62,917 bases of DNA from Burkholderiales bacterium RIFCSPHIGHO2_12_FULL_63_20 (lineage in GTDB: Bacteria > Pseudomonadota > Gammaproteobacteria > Burkholderiales > Burkholderiaceae_C): contig MESA01000021.1 in assembly GCA_001770775.1 (NCBI GenBank), positions 83,952 to 146,868 on the forward strand, given 5' to 3'. Of the stretch, positions 36,307 through 46,426 are shown one piece after another. Below the pieces are notes generated by a model. It did not search any database, was not told the origin of the DNA, and saw only the letters and a program-made list of their open reading frames with translations. Both the position numbers and the translations under genes were made by a program. The first letter of the stretch is position 1; the number at the start of each line of letters is the position of its first letter.

Positions 36307-37160
36307 CAGCGTGCCGTCTTCTTGGCGGGCGCCTTCTTGGCCGCGACCTTCTTGGCGGCAACCTTCTTCACGGCCACCGTCTTGACGGCCGCTTTCTTGG
36401 CTGCCACCTTCTTGACGGCGACCTTGCGGGCCGGCGTCTTCTTTTCAGGCGCGTTGATGACCATCTTCTTCACGTTCGCCGCCGTCTTGGTGGCCACTTT
36501 CTTGGCGGCCACCTTCTTCACGGCCACCGTCTTGCTGGCAACCTTCTTGGCGGCCACGGGCTTGGCCGATGCCGTCTTGCTGGTCGAGGCGGTACGGGTC
36601 GTGGTCTTGCTGGCGACCTTCGTGGCTGCCACCTTCTTGGAGGCCACCTTCTTCGTCGCCACCGGCTTGGCAGCCGTCACCTTCTTCGCCGCAGCCTTCT
36701 TGGCGGCAGGCGCGGTGGTGGCGGCCTTGCGCGCCGGCGTGGTCTTGCCAGCAGCCTTCTTGGGCTTGGCAGGGGCCTCGTCTTCAGGCTCGGACGCCTT
36801 CACCAGGCCGGCCTTGGCCTTGGTCTTGATCGCCACGGGCTTGTCGCCCCAGATCTCTTCGAGCTGGTAGTACTGGCGGATGGCGGGTTGCATGACGTGC
36901 ACCACGGCAGCGCCGCAGTCGACGATGATCCACTCGCCGTTTTCTTCACCTTCGACGCGGGGCACCGGGAAACCGGCATCCTTGACCGACGTGCGCACGC
37001 TGGTGGCCAGCGACTTGGTCTGACGGTTGGAAGAGCCCGTCGCGATGATCACGCGCTCGAAGAGCGGCGACAGGTGTTCGGTGTTGAACACGGCGATGTC
37101 TTGGGCTTTGACATCTTCCAGGCCATCGACGATGGCGCGTTGCAGTTTACGGATGTCCAT
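36306..37160 (-). CDS. rsfS: Ribosome silencing factor RsfS with long Lys/Ala-rich C-terminal tail
   Basis: RsfS binds uL14 on the 50S subunit and blocks subunit joining in starvation. The domain is complete in residues 1-112 ([54 protein letters not shown]). The protein then goes on for about 170 residues of almost only Lys, Ala, Val, Thr and Pro, with recurring KKVAAKKV units, so the total is 284 residues against about 110-150 usual. No stop or frameshift separates the parts. The tail resembles histone H1 and should bind nucleic acid, perhaps rRNA. It is flanked by nadD and rlmH in the usual order. Confidence 0.92.
   Translation of the reverse strand: MDIRKLQRAIVDGLEDVKAQDIAVFNTEHLSPLFERVIIATGSSNRQTKSLATSVRTSVKDAGFPVPRVEGEENGEWIIVDCGAAVVHVMQPAIRQYYQLEEIWGDKPVAIKTKAKAGLVKASEPEDEAPAKPKKAAGKTTPARKAATTAPAAKKAAAKKVTAAKPVATKKVASKKVAATKVASKTTTRTASTSKTASAKPVAAKKVASKTVAVKKVAAKKVATKTAANVKKMVINAPEKKTPARKVAVKKVAAKKAAVKTVAVKKVAAKKVAAKKAPAKKTAR
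36309..36830 (-). repeat. Low-complexity Lys/Ala repeat coding tract of rsfS
   Basis: Degenerate 9-15 bp repeats of GCCACCTTCTTGG type (plus-strand view) encode the KKVAAKK-like tail. Prone to slippage and to assembly error. Confidence 0.75.
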
Positions 37161-37808
37161 TCAGGGGGTGCGCGCGGGGGCGTAAAGTTGATGGTTGGCA
37201 ATATAGCGCGCGACTGGCAAGGACACCAGAGCGGGCACGAGAGAGATAGGATCGTCTCCGCGACCCAGACGTGTCCGGATTTCGGTAGATGAAACGTGTT
37301 GCGCCGGCAAAGGCAGGGTGACCACCCGGTGGGGGTGGCCAGCCAGTTCGGCCGACGGCTGAGGTTGATCGTGGCCACGGCAGGCCACCGCCACGGTGAC
37401 ACGGGCCAGCAAGTGCTGCCAGTCACGCCAGGTCGTCAGGTTCGCGTACTGGTCCTGACCCATGATCAGGAACCATTCGGCGTCCGCGCCCTGAGCCTGT
37501 TGCAGCGCCTGCACCGTGTCCAGCGTGTAGGACGGGCCGGGCCGCAGCACCTCGATGGGGTCGACCGTGAAACAGGGTTCGTGCGCGGTGGCGGCCTGCA
37601 CCATGGCGATGCGGTGCTCGCCCGCGACCAGGCTGCGTTGCTTTTGCCACGCCTGCCCCACCGGAATCCAGCGTACCTCGTCCAGTTGCAGGTGCGCCAG
37701 GGCGGTTTCGGCCAAGGCAACGTGCGCCACGTGAACGGGGTCGAAGCTCCCGCCCATCAGGCCAATGCGGCGGGCCACCGTGTGGTCAACAGTCGCAGAG
37801 GTCGTCAA
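37161..37808 (-). CDS. nadD: Nicotinate-nucleotide adenylyltransferase
   Basis: NadD makes deamido-NAD from nicotinate mononucleotide and ATP. The nucleotidyltransferase motifs LMGGSFDPVHVAHV and the C-terminal VSSTEIRTRLGRGD (ISSTxIR type) are present, with FLIMGQDQYANL between. The length is 215 residues from a TTG start 4 bp after the hemF stop; a GTG at 37778 gives a 205-residue form. It is followed directly by rsfS, the standard neighbour. Confidence 0.92.
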   Translation of the reverse strand: MTTSATVDHTVARRIGLMGGSFDPVHVAHVALAETALAHLQLDEVRWIPVGQAWQKQRSLVAGEHRIAMVQAATAHEPCFTVDPIEVLRPGPSYTLDTVQALQQAQGADAEWFLIMGQDQYANLTTWRDWQHLLARVTVAVACRGHDQPQPSAELAGHPHRVVTLPLPAQHVSSTEIRTRLGRGDDPISLVPALVSLPVARYIANHQLYAPARTP

Positions 37809-37812
37809 CGGC

Positions 37813-38733
37813 TCAGACCCAGTCCCGCGCAGGCAGGAAGTCGGTGTACAGCGCGGCTTCGGGCGTGCCGGGTTCGGGGTGCCAGTCGTAGCGCCACTTC
37901 ACGATGGGCGGCATCGACATCAGGATGCTTTCGGTGCGGCCGCCCGATTGCAGGCCGAACAGGGTGCCCCGGTCCCAGACGAGGTTGAACTCGACATAAC
38001 GCCCCCGGCGGTAAGCCTGGAAATCGCGCTCGCGTTCGCCATAGGGCGTGTCGCGGCGGCGCTGCAGGATGGGCAGGTAGGCCTCGGTGAAGGCATCGCC
38101 CACCGAGCGGATCATGGCGAAGCCGCCATCGAAACCCAACTCGGAAAAGTCGTCAAAGAAGATGCCGCCAATGCCGCGGGCCTCGTTGCGGTGCTTGAGG
38201 AAGAAATACTCGTCGCACCAGGTCTTGAAGCGCGGGTACTTGTCGTCGCCAAACGGGGCCAATGCATCCTTGCACACCTGATGGAAGTGCACGGCGTCTT
38301 CGGCAAAGCCGTAGCTGGGCGTGAGGTCCATGCCACCACCGAACCAGGCCACCACGGTACCGTCGGGCTTGTGGGCGGCCAGCATGCGCACATTCATGTG
38401 CACGGTGGGGGCGTAAGGGTTGCGCGGGTGGAACACCAGCGACACCCCCATGGCCTCGAAGGGGCAGCCCGCCAGCTCGGGCCGGTGTTGCGTGGCCGAG
38501 GGGGGCAGCTGCGGTCCCTTGACGTGCGAAAAGTTGCAGCCGCCGCGCTCCAGCACCTGGCCGTCTTCGACCAGGCGCGAGCAGCCGTCGCCCTGCAGGC
38601 GCTCACCGGGCGCACGCGTCCAGGCATCCCGCACGAAGGGCGTGCCGTCTTCGGCCTCGAAGGCCGCGACGATGCGATCCTGCAGACCGAGCAGGTAGCT
38701 GCGAACGGCGTCGGTGTTCATGGGCGTGCTCAT
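37813..38733 (-). CDS. hemF: Coproporphyrinogen III oxidase, oxygen-dependent
   Basis: HemF oxidatively decarboxylates coproporphyrinogen III in heme synthesis and needs O2. The 306-residue protein carries the signature [21 protein letters not shown], the [26 protein letters not shown] type block and the C-terminal [22 protein letters not shown] chose the ATG before STPMNT; another ATG four codons downstream is possible. Its presence suits aerobic growth. It follows purD by 43 bp. Confidence 0.96.
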   Translation of the reverse strand: MSTPMNTDAVRSYLLGLQDRIVAAFEAEDGTPFVRDAWTRAPGERLQGDGCSRLVEDGQVLERGGCNFSHVKGPQLPPSATQHRPELAGCPFEAMGVSLVFHPRNPYAPTVHMNVRMLAAHKPDGTVVAWFGGGMDLTPSYGFAEDAVHFHQVCKDALAPFGDDKYPRFKTWCDEYFFLKHRNEARGIGGIFFDDFSELGFDGGFAMIRSVGDAFTEAYLPILQRRRDTPYGERERDFQAYRRGRYVEFNLVWDRGTLFGLQSGGRTESILMSMPPIVKWRYDWHPEPGTPEAALYTDFLPARDWV

Positions 38734-38776
38734 GGGCGTCGTGAGGGCATCAGGTGAACGTCGGACAAGAGTCGGG

Positions 38777-40063
38777 TCAGCGGGCCTTGATGGCACGCCA
38801 GCCGATGTCGCTGCGGAACTGCATGCCCTCAAACTGAAGGCCGCGCATGTAATCGTAGGCACGCTGCTGAGCCAGCTTGACCGAATCGCCCAAGGCCGTC
38901 ACACACAGCACGCGACCACCGCTGGTGCGGACCTGGCCGTCTTCGCCCATGGTGGTGCCGGCGTGGAAGACCATGGCGTCGTCGGCCTCGGCAGGCAACC
39001 CGGTGATGACGTCGCCCTTGCGGGGGTTGAGCGGGTAGTCGGCCGCAGCCAGCACGACGCCCAGCGCCACGCGGCGGTCCCAGTCCAGCTCGACCTGGTC
39101 CAGCGTGCCGTCGGTGGCATGCAGGAACACGTCGATCAGGTCGCTCTTGAGGCGCATCATGATCGGCTGGGTTTCCGGGTCGCCCATGCGACAGTTGAAT
39201 TCCAGCGTCTTGGGGTTGCCGTGGGCGTCGATCATCAGGCCGGCGTACAGGAAGCCCGTGAAGGGCACGCCGTCCTTGGCCATGCCGGCCAGAGTCGGGT
39301 TGATGATTTCCTGCATGGCCTTGGCGTACACATTTGGCGTGACGACCGGCGCAGGCGAGTAGGCGCCCATGCCCCCAGTGTTGGGGCCTTCGTCGCCATC
39401 GAGCAGGCGCTTGTGATCCTGGCTGGTGGCCAGCACCGACACGTTCTTGCCGTCAGACATGACGATGAAGCTGGCCTCTTCGCCGGCCAGAAACTCTTCG
39501 ATCACCACGCGGGCACCGCCCTCGTTGTGCTGCACGCCCAGCGTGTTGTCCAGCAACATCCAGTCCACGGCCTGGTGCGCCTCTTCCAACGTCATCGCCA
39601 CGACCACGCCCTTACCGGCGGCCAGGCCATCGGCCTTGATGACGATGGGGGCGCCGTGCTTGTCCACGAAGGCGTGGGCCGCCTCGGTGTCGGTGAAGGT
39701 CTCGTAAAACGCCGTGGGGATGCCGTGGCGCTTCATGAAGTCCTTGGCAAAAGCCTTGGAGCTTTCCAGCTGCGCGGCCTTTTGCGTGGGGCCGAAGATG
39801 CGCAGGCCGCGGGCACGAAACTCGTCCACGACACCGGCTGCGAGGGGCGCTTCGGGGCCCACCACGGTCAGCACGATCTTGTTGGCCTGGGCGAAATCGG
39901 CCAGCGCCTGTGTGTCGGTGATAGGCACATTGACCAGGCGCGCATCGCGTGCCGTGCCGCCATTGCCCGGGGCCACATAGACCTTGCCAGCCTTGGGCGA
40001 CTGAGCCAGTTTCCAGGCCAGGGCGTGTTCACGGCCACCAGAGCCAATGACGAGGATGTTCAT
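38777..40063 (-). CDS. purD: Phosphoribosylamine-glycine ligase
   Basis: PurD (GAR synthetase) is the second step of purine synthesis. The 428-residue length is typical. The N-terminal [21 protein letters not shown], the ATP-grasp region [16 protein letters not shown] and [19 protein letters not shown] are complete. It lies between yebC and hemF, the normal order in Burkholderiales, all on the minus strand. Confidence 0.97.
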   Translation of the reverse strand: MNILVIGSGGREHALAWKLAQSPKAGKVYVAPGNGGTARDARLVNVPITDTQALADFAQANKIVLTVVGPEAPLAAGVVDEFRARGLRIFGPTQKAAQLESSKAFAKDFMKRHGIPTAFYETFTDTEAAHAFVDKHGAPIVIKADGLAAGKGVVVAMTLEEAHQAVDWMLLDNTLGVQHNEGGARVVIEEFLAGEEASFIVMSDGKNVSVLATSQDHKRLLDGDEGPNTGGMGAYSPAPVVTPNVYAKAMQEIINPTLAGMAKDGVPFTGFLYAGLMIDAHGNPKTLEFNCRMGDPETQPIMMRLKSDLIDVFLHATDGTLDQVELDWDRRVALGVVLAAADYPLNPRKGDVITGLPAEADDAMVFHAGTTMGEDGQVRTSGGRVLCVTALGDSVKLAQQRAYDYMRGLQFEGMQFRSDIGWRAIKAR

Positions 40064-40088
40064 ACGGGGACCTGCTCTCTCAGTTCAC

Positions 40089-40811
40089 TCAGTTCAATTC
40101 GGCGTTGTGATAGACCTCCTGGACATCGTCCAGGTCTTCCAGCACATCCAGCAACTTCTGCATGCGGGTCGCATCATCGCCCGACAACTCGACGGTGTTC
40201 TCGGCACGCATCGTGACCTCGGCCATTTCCGCCTGCAAGCCGGCACCAGCCAGCGCCGCCTGCACCGTCTCGAAATCGGGCGGCGCACTCAGCACTTCCA
40301 CGGAGCCGTCTTCATGGGTGATGACGTCTTCGGCACCGGCCTCCAAGGCCACTTCCATGACCTTGTCTTCGCTCACGCCAGGGGCAAACAGAAACTGGCC
40401 CACGTGCTTGAACTGGAAGGCCACCGAGCCTTCGGTGCCCATGTTGCCACCGTATTTGCTGAAGGCATGACGCACATCGGCCACAGTACGCACCCGGTTG
40501 TCGGTCATGCAGTCCACGATGATGGCCGCCCCGCCAATGCCGTAGCCTTCGTAGCGGATTTCTTCGTAGGTGACGCCATCGAGGTTGCCCGTGGCCTTGT
40601 CCACGTTGCGCTTGATGTTGTCGGCCGGCATGTTGGCCGCCTTGGCCTTCTCGATGGCCAGGCGCAGGCGGGGGTTCATGGCGATGTCGCCGCCACCAGC
40701 GCGGGCGGCCACGATGATTTCACGGGTGATGCGGGTCCAGATCCTGCCGCGCTTGTCGTCCTGACGACCCTTGCGATGCTGGATGTTGGCCCATTTGGAA
40801 TGGCCGGCCAT
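40089..40811 (-). CDS. yebC: YebC/TACO1 family protein
   Basis: A 240-residue conserved cytoplasmic protein. It begins [18 protein letters not shown], the invariant family N-terminus, and has [24 protein letters not shown] and the [19 protein letters not shown] block. Family members have been described as transcriptional regulators and, more recently, as translation factors that relieve stalling at proline stretches; the sequence does not decide between them. It heads the run to purD and hemF. The 208 bp upstream region, divergent from the yjgR-like gene, shows no clear promoter to me. Confidence 0.95.
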   Translation of the reverse strand: MAGHSKWANIQHRKGRQDDKRGRIWTRITREIIVAARAGGGDIAMNPRLRLAIEKAKAANMPADNIKRNVDKATGNLDGVTYEEIRYEGYGIGGAAIIVDCMTDNRVRTVADVRHAFSKYGGNMGTEGSVAFQFKHVGQFLFAPGVSEDKVMEVALEAGAEDVITHEDGSVEVLSAPPDFETVQAALAGAGLQAEMAEVTMRAENTVELSGDDATRMQKLLDVLEDLDDVQEVYHNAELN

Positions 40812-41019
40812 GGCGTCTTGCTCCGGATGAAAATGTGCGATGTGAACGACAGAAGGCGCCCCGGCGAAACACCGGCGCGCACTTGAAAACAGCCTCAGCG
40901 CAAGCTGGGCGATACTGTGATTTTACCTGTCGGCGGACTTGACCCGGATCATGCGGCACGCCCGCCCCGTCAGACCGACCGAAGTCCGACTTTTTTGACT
41001 GTTGTGGAGCCCCCGCATC

Positions 41020-42570
41020 ATGGCCAACCCCATCCTGATTGCCCGTCACGGTGACACCGAGTGTCACCTGCTGCCCGCCCTGGCCAACCGCCACGGCCTG
41101 ATCACCGGCGCCACGGGCACGGGCAAGACCATCACGCTGCAAGGCCTGGCTGAGGGCCTGTCTAACCTGGGAGTGCCGGTCTTCCTGGCCGACATCAAGG
41201 GCGACCTGACCGGCATCTCGCAAACGGGCAGCATCTCGCCCAAGCTGGCCGCCGTCCTGGCCGAGCGGGGCATCGAACCGCCAGTGCCGCAGTCCTGCCC
41301 CACCACGCTGTGGGACGTCTTTGGCGAGCAAGGCCATCCGGTGCGGGCCACCATTTCCGACATGGGTCCGCTGCTGCTGGGGCGCATGCTCAATCTGAAC
41401 GAGACCCAGGCGGGCGTGCTGCAACTGGTGTTCAAGGTGGCCGACGACAACGGCCTGCTGCTGCTCGACCTCAAGGACCTGCGCGCCATGCTGCAGCATG
41501 TGGGCGACAACGCCAGCCAGTTCACCACCAGCTACGGCAACATCAGTCCGGCGAGCATCGGCGCCATCCAGCGCGGCCTGCTGCAAATTGAAGAGCAAGG
41601 CGGCGACCAGTTCTTTGGCGAGCCGATGCTCAACATCAGCGACTTCATGCAGACGGTCGATGGCAAGGGCGTGGTCAACATCCTGGCGGCCGACAAGCTG
41701 ATGCACTCGCCGCGCCTGTACGCCACCTTCCTGCTGTGGATGCTGTCTGAGCTGTTCGAGACCCTGCCCGAGGTGGGCGACCTCGACAAGCCCAAGCTGG
41801 TATTCTTCTTCGACGAGGCCCACCTGCTGTTCAAGGATGCACCGACCGCCCTGGTCGAGCGCATCGAGCTGGTCGTGCGACTGGTGCGCTCCAAGGGCGT
41901 GGGCGTGTACTTCGTGACCCAGAACCCGCTGGACATCCCGGACACCGTGCTGGGCCAGTTGGGCAACCGCGTGCAGCACGCGCTGCGCGCCTTCACCCCG
42001 CGTGACCAGAAGGCCGTGAAATCGGCCGCCGACACGATGCGCGCCAACCCGGGGCTGGACATCGCCACGGCCATCACCGAGCTGGCGGTGGGCGAGGCCC
42101 TGATCAGCCTGCTCGACGAGAAGGGCCGCCCCGGCGTGACCCAACGCGTGTTCGTGGTACCCCCAGGCAGCCAGATCGGCCCGATCACCCCGGCGCAGCG
42201 CCAGGCCCTGATCGCGCAATCGCTGGTGGCCGGCGTGTATGAGAAGACGGTAGACCGGGAATCGGCCCACGAGAAGCTCAAAGGCCGAGCCGCTGCCGCC
42301 GCCCCCAGCGACGCCGAAGAGCGCAGCCTGAGGGACGAGGCTCAGGACGCCGTGCGCGCGCCACGCGACACCGCCAGCAAAGAGCGCGCCAGCCCCCCCG
42401 CCGAATCCGGCGGTGGCTGGCTGGGCGACCTGCTGCAAGGCAGCGGCCGCAAGGACTCGGTGCTGGAGACGGTGGCCAAATCGGCCGCCCGCACCATTGG
42501 GTCTAGCGTGGGCCGCGAAATCATCCGCGGCGTGCTGGGCTCTTTGCTGGGCGGCAGCCGCCGGCGCTGA
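41020..42570 (+). CDS. HerA-like ATPase, YjgR/DUF853 family
   Basis: A 516-residue FtsK/HerA-superfamily ATPase. Walker A is [14 protein letters not shown] near residue 30, the [13 protein letters not shown] block follows, Walker B is [12 protein letters not shown], and the late motifs [32 protein letters not shown] and the arginine-containing [13 protein letters not shown] are intact. It is usually annotated as DUF853 or helicase HerA-like; its cellular role is not known. The C-terminal 80 residues are Ala/Ser-rich with a short hydrophobic Gly-rich end. It is divergent from yebC. Confidence 0.9.
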   Translation: MANPILIARHGDTECHLLPALANRHGLITGATGTGKTITLQGLAEGLSNLGVPVFLADIKGDLTGISQTGSISPKLAAVLAERGIEPPVPQSCPTTLWDVFGEQGHPVRATISDMGPLLLGRMLNLNETQAGVLQLVFKVADDNGLLLLDLKDLRAMLQHVGDNASQFTTSYGNISPASIGAIQRGLLQIEEQGGDQFFGEPMLNISDFMQTVDGKGVVNILAADKLMHSPRLYATFLLWMLSELFETLPEVGDLDKPKLVFFFDEAHLLFKDAPTALVERIELVVRLVRSKGVGVYFVTQNPLDIPDTVLGQLGNRVQHALRAFTPRDQKAVKSAADTMRANPGLDIATAITELAVGEALISLLDEKGRPGVTQRVFVVPPGSQIGPITPAQRQALIAQSLVAGVYEKTVDRESAHEKLKGRAAAAAPSDAEERSLRDEAQDAVRAPRDTASKERASPPAESGGGWLGDLLQGSGRKDSVLETVAKSAARTIGSSVGREIIRGVLGSLLGGSRRR

Positions 42571-42590
42571 CGCGTCTCAGGGCGGACCGC

Positions 42591-43040
42591 TCAGCGGTCT
42601 CGCCAGCCACCGCGCCCCGTGTCGCGGTCATCGTCACGGAAGCGGCGTTCGTCGTGACGATGGTGGTGGTGGCGGCCACGGTCATCGCGATCCCAGCGAC
42701 CGCCACGATCCCAGCGGTCACCGCGGTAGATGCGACTGGGTGGGGCGTACACGACCGGGGCGGGACCATAGCCATAACCGTAGCCCGGCATCACCACCAT
42801 CGGCGGACGAGGGTGATGCACCACCACGGGCGGTGGCGCATACACCACGACACCGGGTTGTGTGTACACGCCACCGCGTGTGTTGGAGACGGCGGTGCTC
42901 ACGCGCCCCATCCCCTGCACCGGCGCGTCGACATTGACCGCCCAGTAGACCTTGTCTCCGGCCTGAGCGGAAACCGCTGCCAAGCCCAGACCCGCCATCA
43001 CAGTCAGACGCGACAGCCACGATTTCATTGAGGTACGCAT
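42591..43040 (-). CDS. Secreted protein with Tyr/Pro middle and His/Arg/Asp-rich tail
   Basis: A 149-residue exported protein of unknown function. A Sec signal peptide (WLSRLTVMAGLGLAAVSAQA) ends near residue 28. A short conserved-looking segment DKVYWAVNVDAPVQGMGRVSTAVSN follows, then a Pro/Val/Tyr-rich stretch, then about 45 residues mainly of Arg, Asp, Gly and His with a DDRGRHHHHRHDERR core. The His/Asp cluster could bind metal. The start may be this ATG or the one four codons later. It is convergent with the yjgR-like gene. Confidence 0.7.
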   Translation of the reverse strand: MRTSMKSWLSRLTVMAGLGLAAVSAQAGDKVYWAVNVDAPVQGMGRVSTAVSNTRGGVYTQPGVVVYAPPPVVVHHPRPPMVVMPGYGYGYGPAPVVYAPPSRIYRGDRWDRGGRWDRDDRGRHHHHRHDERRFRDDDRDTGRGGWRDR

Positions 43041-43166
43041 GAAGGTTCTCCTTTGAGACTTCAACGCACCGCCCTCGCGCACCGCAGACACGTCGCGTGT
43101 AAAGCCATGTAAGAGCTTGTGTCCGAACCCGACACCCCAGAGGATCAGGGGAGGTGTCGTGGCGAT

Positions 43167-44456
43167 TCAATGATGATGGTGATGCCCATCGCTGCGCGCG
43201 ATGGCCAGCAAGCGCGCCAACTCGTCAGGGTGCTGACGCACATTGCGGCGATGCCACAGACCGATCAGCAGCATGATGCTGGCCACAAACAGGCCAAACG
43301 CCGTGATCGCACCGTAAGCCGACAACCCGGAGTGGGTCAGGCCGGTGTACATCAAGCCCAGCACCAGGATGCAGGCCTGCTCATTGAAGTTTTGCACCGC
43401 AATCGAGCGCCCGGCCCCCATCAGGTTGTGTCCCCGGTGCTGCAGCAACGCATTCATGGGCACCACCAGGAAGCCTCCCAGCCCACCCAAGATGATCATG
43501 AACGGCACGGTGACGGTGATGTCACGCAGGAAGTTCATGCCCAGAACGAGCAGTCCCATCGCCACCCCCAGCGGGATCACTAGCGTGGCCTGGTCCAGGC
43601 GCATCTTGACCGAAGCCCACACGGCGCCGACGGCCGTGCCGATGGCCACCACCCCCACCAGGGCCGAGGCCTTCGTGGTGTCGTAGTTCAAGGCCACCGC
43701 CGCCCAGGCCAGCACGATGTAGCGCAGATTGCCTGACACCCCCCAGAACAGCGTGGTGGTCGCCAGCGAGATCTGGCCCAGCTTGTCACCCCACAGGCGC
43801 GAATTGCACGACACGAAATCCCGCATCAGGAAGAACGGGTTGGCCGCGTAAGGCTGCAAGGGCGTGTCGGTACGCGGGATGCGCAGGTTGTACAGCGAGG
43901 CGATGACGTAGAGGATGATCAGCGTCGAGATGGCCGCCTCGGCGGGGGTGCTGATCCCCGAGTCGATCCACGGCAGATCGAGCGACAGCAACCACGGCGC
44001 GATGGTGTGCCCCATCAACTGCCCACCCAGAACCACACCCAAGATGATGGAAGAAATGGTCAGCCCCTCGATCCAGCCATTGGCCTTGACCAATTGGGAA
44101 GGGGGCAGAAGTTCGGTGAGGATGCCGTATTTGGCGGGCGAATATGCCGCCGCGCCCAGGCCGACTACCGCATAGGCCATCAGCGGGTGCGAGCCGAAGA
44201 GCATCATCAAACACCCCACCACCTTGATGGCGTTGGAGATGAACATGACCTTGCCTTTGGGCCACGCGTCAGCGAAAGCACCGACAAAAGGCGCCAAGAT
44301 CACGTAAAAGAGCGCAAACATCGGCACCAAGGCCGCGCGCTGCCATTCTGGCGAGCCGTCGGTTCTGAGCAGTTCAACCGCAGCGACGAACAGCGCGTTG
44401 TCGGCCAGCGAGCTGAAGAACTGCGCCGCCATGATGGTGAAAAAGCCTTTTTTCAT
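43167..44456 (-). CDS. lplT: Lysophospholipid transporter
   Basis: A 429-residue major-facilitator protein with 12 predicted membrane segments that flips lysophospholipids across the inner membrane for re-acylation. The N-terminus KKGFFTIMAAQFFSSLADNALFVAAVELL and the SPAKYGILTELLPPSQLVKANGWIEG block are diagnostic of LplT. The usual acyltransferase partner (aas) is not in the window. The protein ends in a natural run of five histidines (SDGHHHHH). It is divergent from alr, 192 bp apart, a typical pairing in this order. Confidence 0.93.
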   Translation of the reverse strand: MKKGFFTIMAAQFFSSLADNALFVAAVELLRTDGSPEWQRAALVPMFALFYVILAPFVGAFADAWPKGKVMFISNAIKVVGCLMMLFGSHPLMAYAVVGLGAAAYSPAKYGILTELLPPSQLVKANGWIEGLTISSIILGVVLGGQLMGHTIAPWLLSLDLPWIDSGISTPAEAAISTLIILYVIASLYNLRIPRTDTPLQPYAANPFFLMRDFVSCNSRLWGDKLGQISLATTTLFWGVSGNLRYIVLAWAAVALNYDTTKASALVGVVAIGTAVGAVWASVKMRLDQATLVIPLGVAMGLLVLGMNFLRDITVTVPFMIILGGLGGFLVVPMNALLQHRGHNLMGAGRSIAVQNFNEQACILVLGLMYTGLTHSGLSAYGAITAFGLFVASIMLLIGLWHRRNVRQHPDELARLLAIARSDGHHHHH

Positions 44457-44648
44457 GCGCGAGCGTCGTGAGAGATCGTTTCCGTGAGATTCATGCCAGA
44501 CCGACGAACATGTCCTGGCACCACGAAGCCCCGGTCACATCAACGGCCGCCGGTTATAGCACGGCCCCCCATTCTGCATCCCTGAGCCCGACAAGCTGAC
44601 GCATGAACAGGGGTGCCGATGGCGCCATGCCACCAGGGTGGCAAAATC

Positions 44649-45764
44649 ATGCCCATGCCGCGCCCGCTCCAAGCCCTGATCCATCTCGACGCCCTCCACC
44701 ACAACTTGCAGCGAGCCCGCGAATGCGCCCCCGATGCCCGCGTCTGGGCGGTCGTCAAGGCGCACGCCTACGGGCATGGCCTGCAGCGCGTCTATGAGGG
44801 CCTGCGTGGCGCCGATGGCTTTGCCTTGCTCGACATTGCCGAAGCGCAGCGCCTGCGTGACCTCGACTGGCGAGGCCCCATCCTGCTGATCGAAGGCGTG
44901 TTCGATGCCCGTGACCTGGAGTGGTGTTCGCGCCTGGGACTGTGGCACGTGGTGCACTGCGACGAGCAGATCAACTGGCTGGCCCAGCACAAGACCGAAT
45001 GGCCGCACCGTGTGTTCCTGAAAATGAACACCGGCATGAACCGTCTGGGCTTCACGCCGCAGGCCTTCCGCAACGCCTGGCTGCGCCTGAGCGCCCTGCC
45101 CCAGGTGGACGAGGTCTCGTTCATCACGCACTTTTCCGATGCCGACAGCCCCAAGGGCATCGCGCGGCAGGCCGAGGTGTTCCTCACCCACACGGCCGAC
45201 CTCAGCGGCGAGCGCAGCTTGTGCAACAGCGCGGCCACCCTGCGCCATGCGCATGACCCAGCCATCCGGGGCGACTGGATTCGCCCCGGCGTGATGCTCT
45301 ATGGCGCCTCGCCCGACTACCCTGAACACGACGCCACCCATTGGGGCCTGCAACCGGCCATGACGCTGCACAGCAAGCTCATCGGCCTGCAGTACCTGAA
45401 GACGGGTGACACCGTGGGCTACGGCAGCACCTTCACCGCCGACCGCGAGATGCGCATCGGCGTGGTGGCCTGTGGCTATGCCGACGGCTACCCGCGCCAC
45501 GCCCCCACCGGCACCCCCGTGCTGGTCGATGGCGTGCGCGTGCCGCTGATCGGGCGCGTGTCGATGGACATGCTGGCCGTGGACCTTAGCCAGGTGCCGC
45601 AGGCACAGATGGGCACCGAGGTCACGCTGTGGGGCCGTGGCCCGCACGGCAGCCAGCTGTCGATTGACGAGGTGGCCCAACACTGCGGCACGATCGGCTA
45701 TGAGCTGATGTGCGCGCTCTCGCCGCGCGTACCCGTGGAAGTTCTCGAGCCCCATCAGGGGTGA
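44649..45764 (+). CDS. alr: Alanine racemase
   Basis: A PLP enzyme that makes D-alanine for peptidoglycan. 371 residues from the ATG before [13 protein letters not shown]. The PLP lysine is in [15 protein letters not shown], the catalytic tyrosine in [11 protein letters not shown], and the substrate segment [14 protein letters not shown] is intact. It lies upstream of a thioesterase gene and radA on the plus strand and is divergent from lplT. Confidence 0.96.
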   Translation: MPMPRPLQALIHLDALHHNLQRARECAPDARVWAVVKAHAYGHGLQRVYEGLRGADGFALLDIAEAQRLRDLDWRGPILLIEGVFDARDLEWCSRLGLWHVVHCDEQINWLAQHKTEWPHRVFLKMNTGMNRLGFTPQAFRNAWLRLSALPQVDEVSFITHFSDADSPKGIARQAEVFLTHTADLSGERSLCNSAATLRHAHDPAIRGDWIRPGVMLYGASPDYPEHDATHWGLQPAMTLHSKLIGLQYLKTGDTVGYGSTFTADREMRIGVVACGYADGYPRHAPTGTPVLVDGVRVPLIGRVSMDMLAVDLSQVPQAQMGTEVTLWGRGPHGSQLSIDEVAQHCGTIGYELMCALSPRVPVEVLEPHQG

Positions 45765-45890
45765 TCGGCCGCGATCCAGCGGCTTGCTCGCTGATTGGGC
45801 ACACTGGGCGCCGCGCTCCCCGCACTTTTCTTGCTTGACCACTTTCGGCGCCGCCGCTCTGTCAGCGCGCGGGCCGAATCGGAACCCCAC

Positions 45891-46391
45891 ATGGACATCG
45901 AACACCAACGCCACCAACTGCGCATGACCGTGCTCATGACGCCCGACATGGCCAACTTCTCCGGCAATGTGCATGGTGGCACCATCCTCAAGCTGCTTGA
46001 CCAGGTGGCGTATGCGTGTGCCAGCCGGTATGCCGGCTCCTATGTGGTCACCCTGTCGGTTGACCAGGTCACCTTCCGCCAACCCATCCACGTGGGCGAG
46101 CTGGTGACCTTCCTGGCCTCGGTGAACTACACCGGCACGTCGTCGATGGAGATCGGCATCAAGGTGATCGCCGAGAACATCCGCACCCAGGTGGTGCGCC
46201 ATGCCAACAGCTGCTTCTTCACGATGGTGGCCGTGGACGAAAACGCCAAGCCGACCCCGGTGACGCCGTTGACCCCCGGCACGCCGGAAGAGGAGCGCCG
46301 CTACAAGGCCGCCAAGCTGCGCCGCCAGCTGCGCCATGAGCTGGAGCAACGCTTCAAGGCCATCCAGTCTGGTGAGACCCCCGCCACCTGA
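45891..46391 (+). CDS. Acyl-CoA thioesterase (hotdog fold)
   Basis: A 166-residue cytoplasmic acyl-CoA hydrolase. The hotdog core is seen: MTPDMANFSGNVHGGTILKLLDQVAYACASRY with the conserved N-x-H-G-G, then VDQVTFRQPIHVGELVTFLASVNYTG. A charged C-terminal helix (EEERRYKAAKLRRQLRHELEQR) completes it. It resembles the YciA/BACH group. The start was set at MDIEHQRH; the 126 bp from alr hold nothing I recognise. radA follows 35 bp downstream. Confidence 0.9.
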   Translation: MDIEHQRHQLRMTVLMTPDMANFSGNVHGGTILKLLDQVAYACASRYAGSYVVTLSVDQVTFRQPIHVGELVTFLASVNYTGTSSMEIGIKVIAENIRTQVVRHANSCFFTMVAVDENAKPTPVTPLTPGTPEEERRYKAAKLRRQLRHELEQRFKAIQSGETPAT

Positions 46392-46426
46392 GGGCGAGGC
46401 CCGCTGGCGTCCCTGACAATAGGGGC

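Noticed and set aside
36306..36830. The rsfS tail as a separate histone-like gene fused by sequencing error
   Set aside because: The frame is continuous with no stop or start at the junction, and downstream rlmH overlaps the stop in the normal manner.
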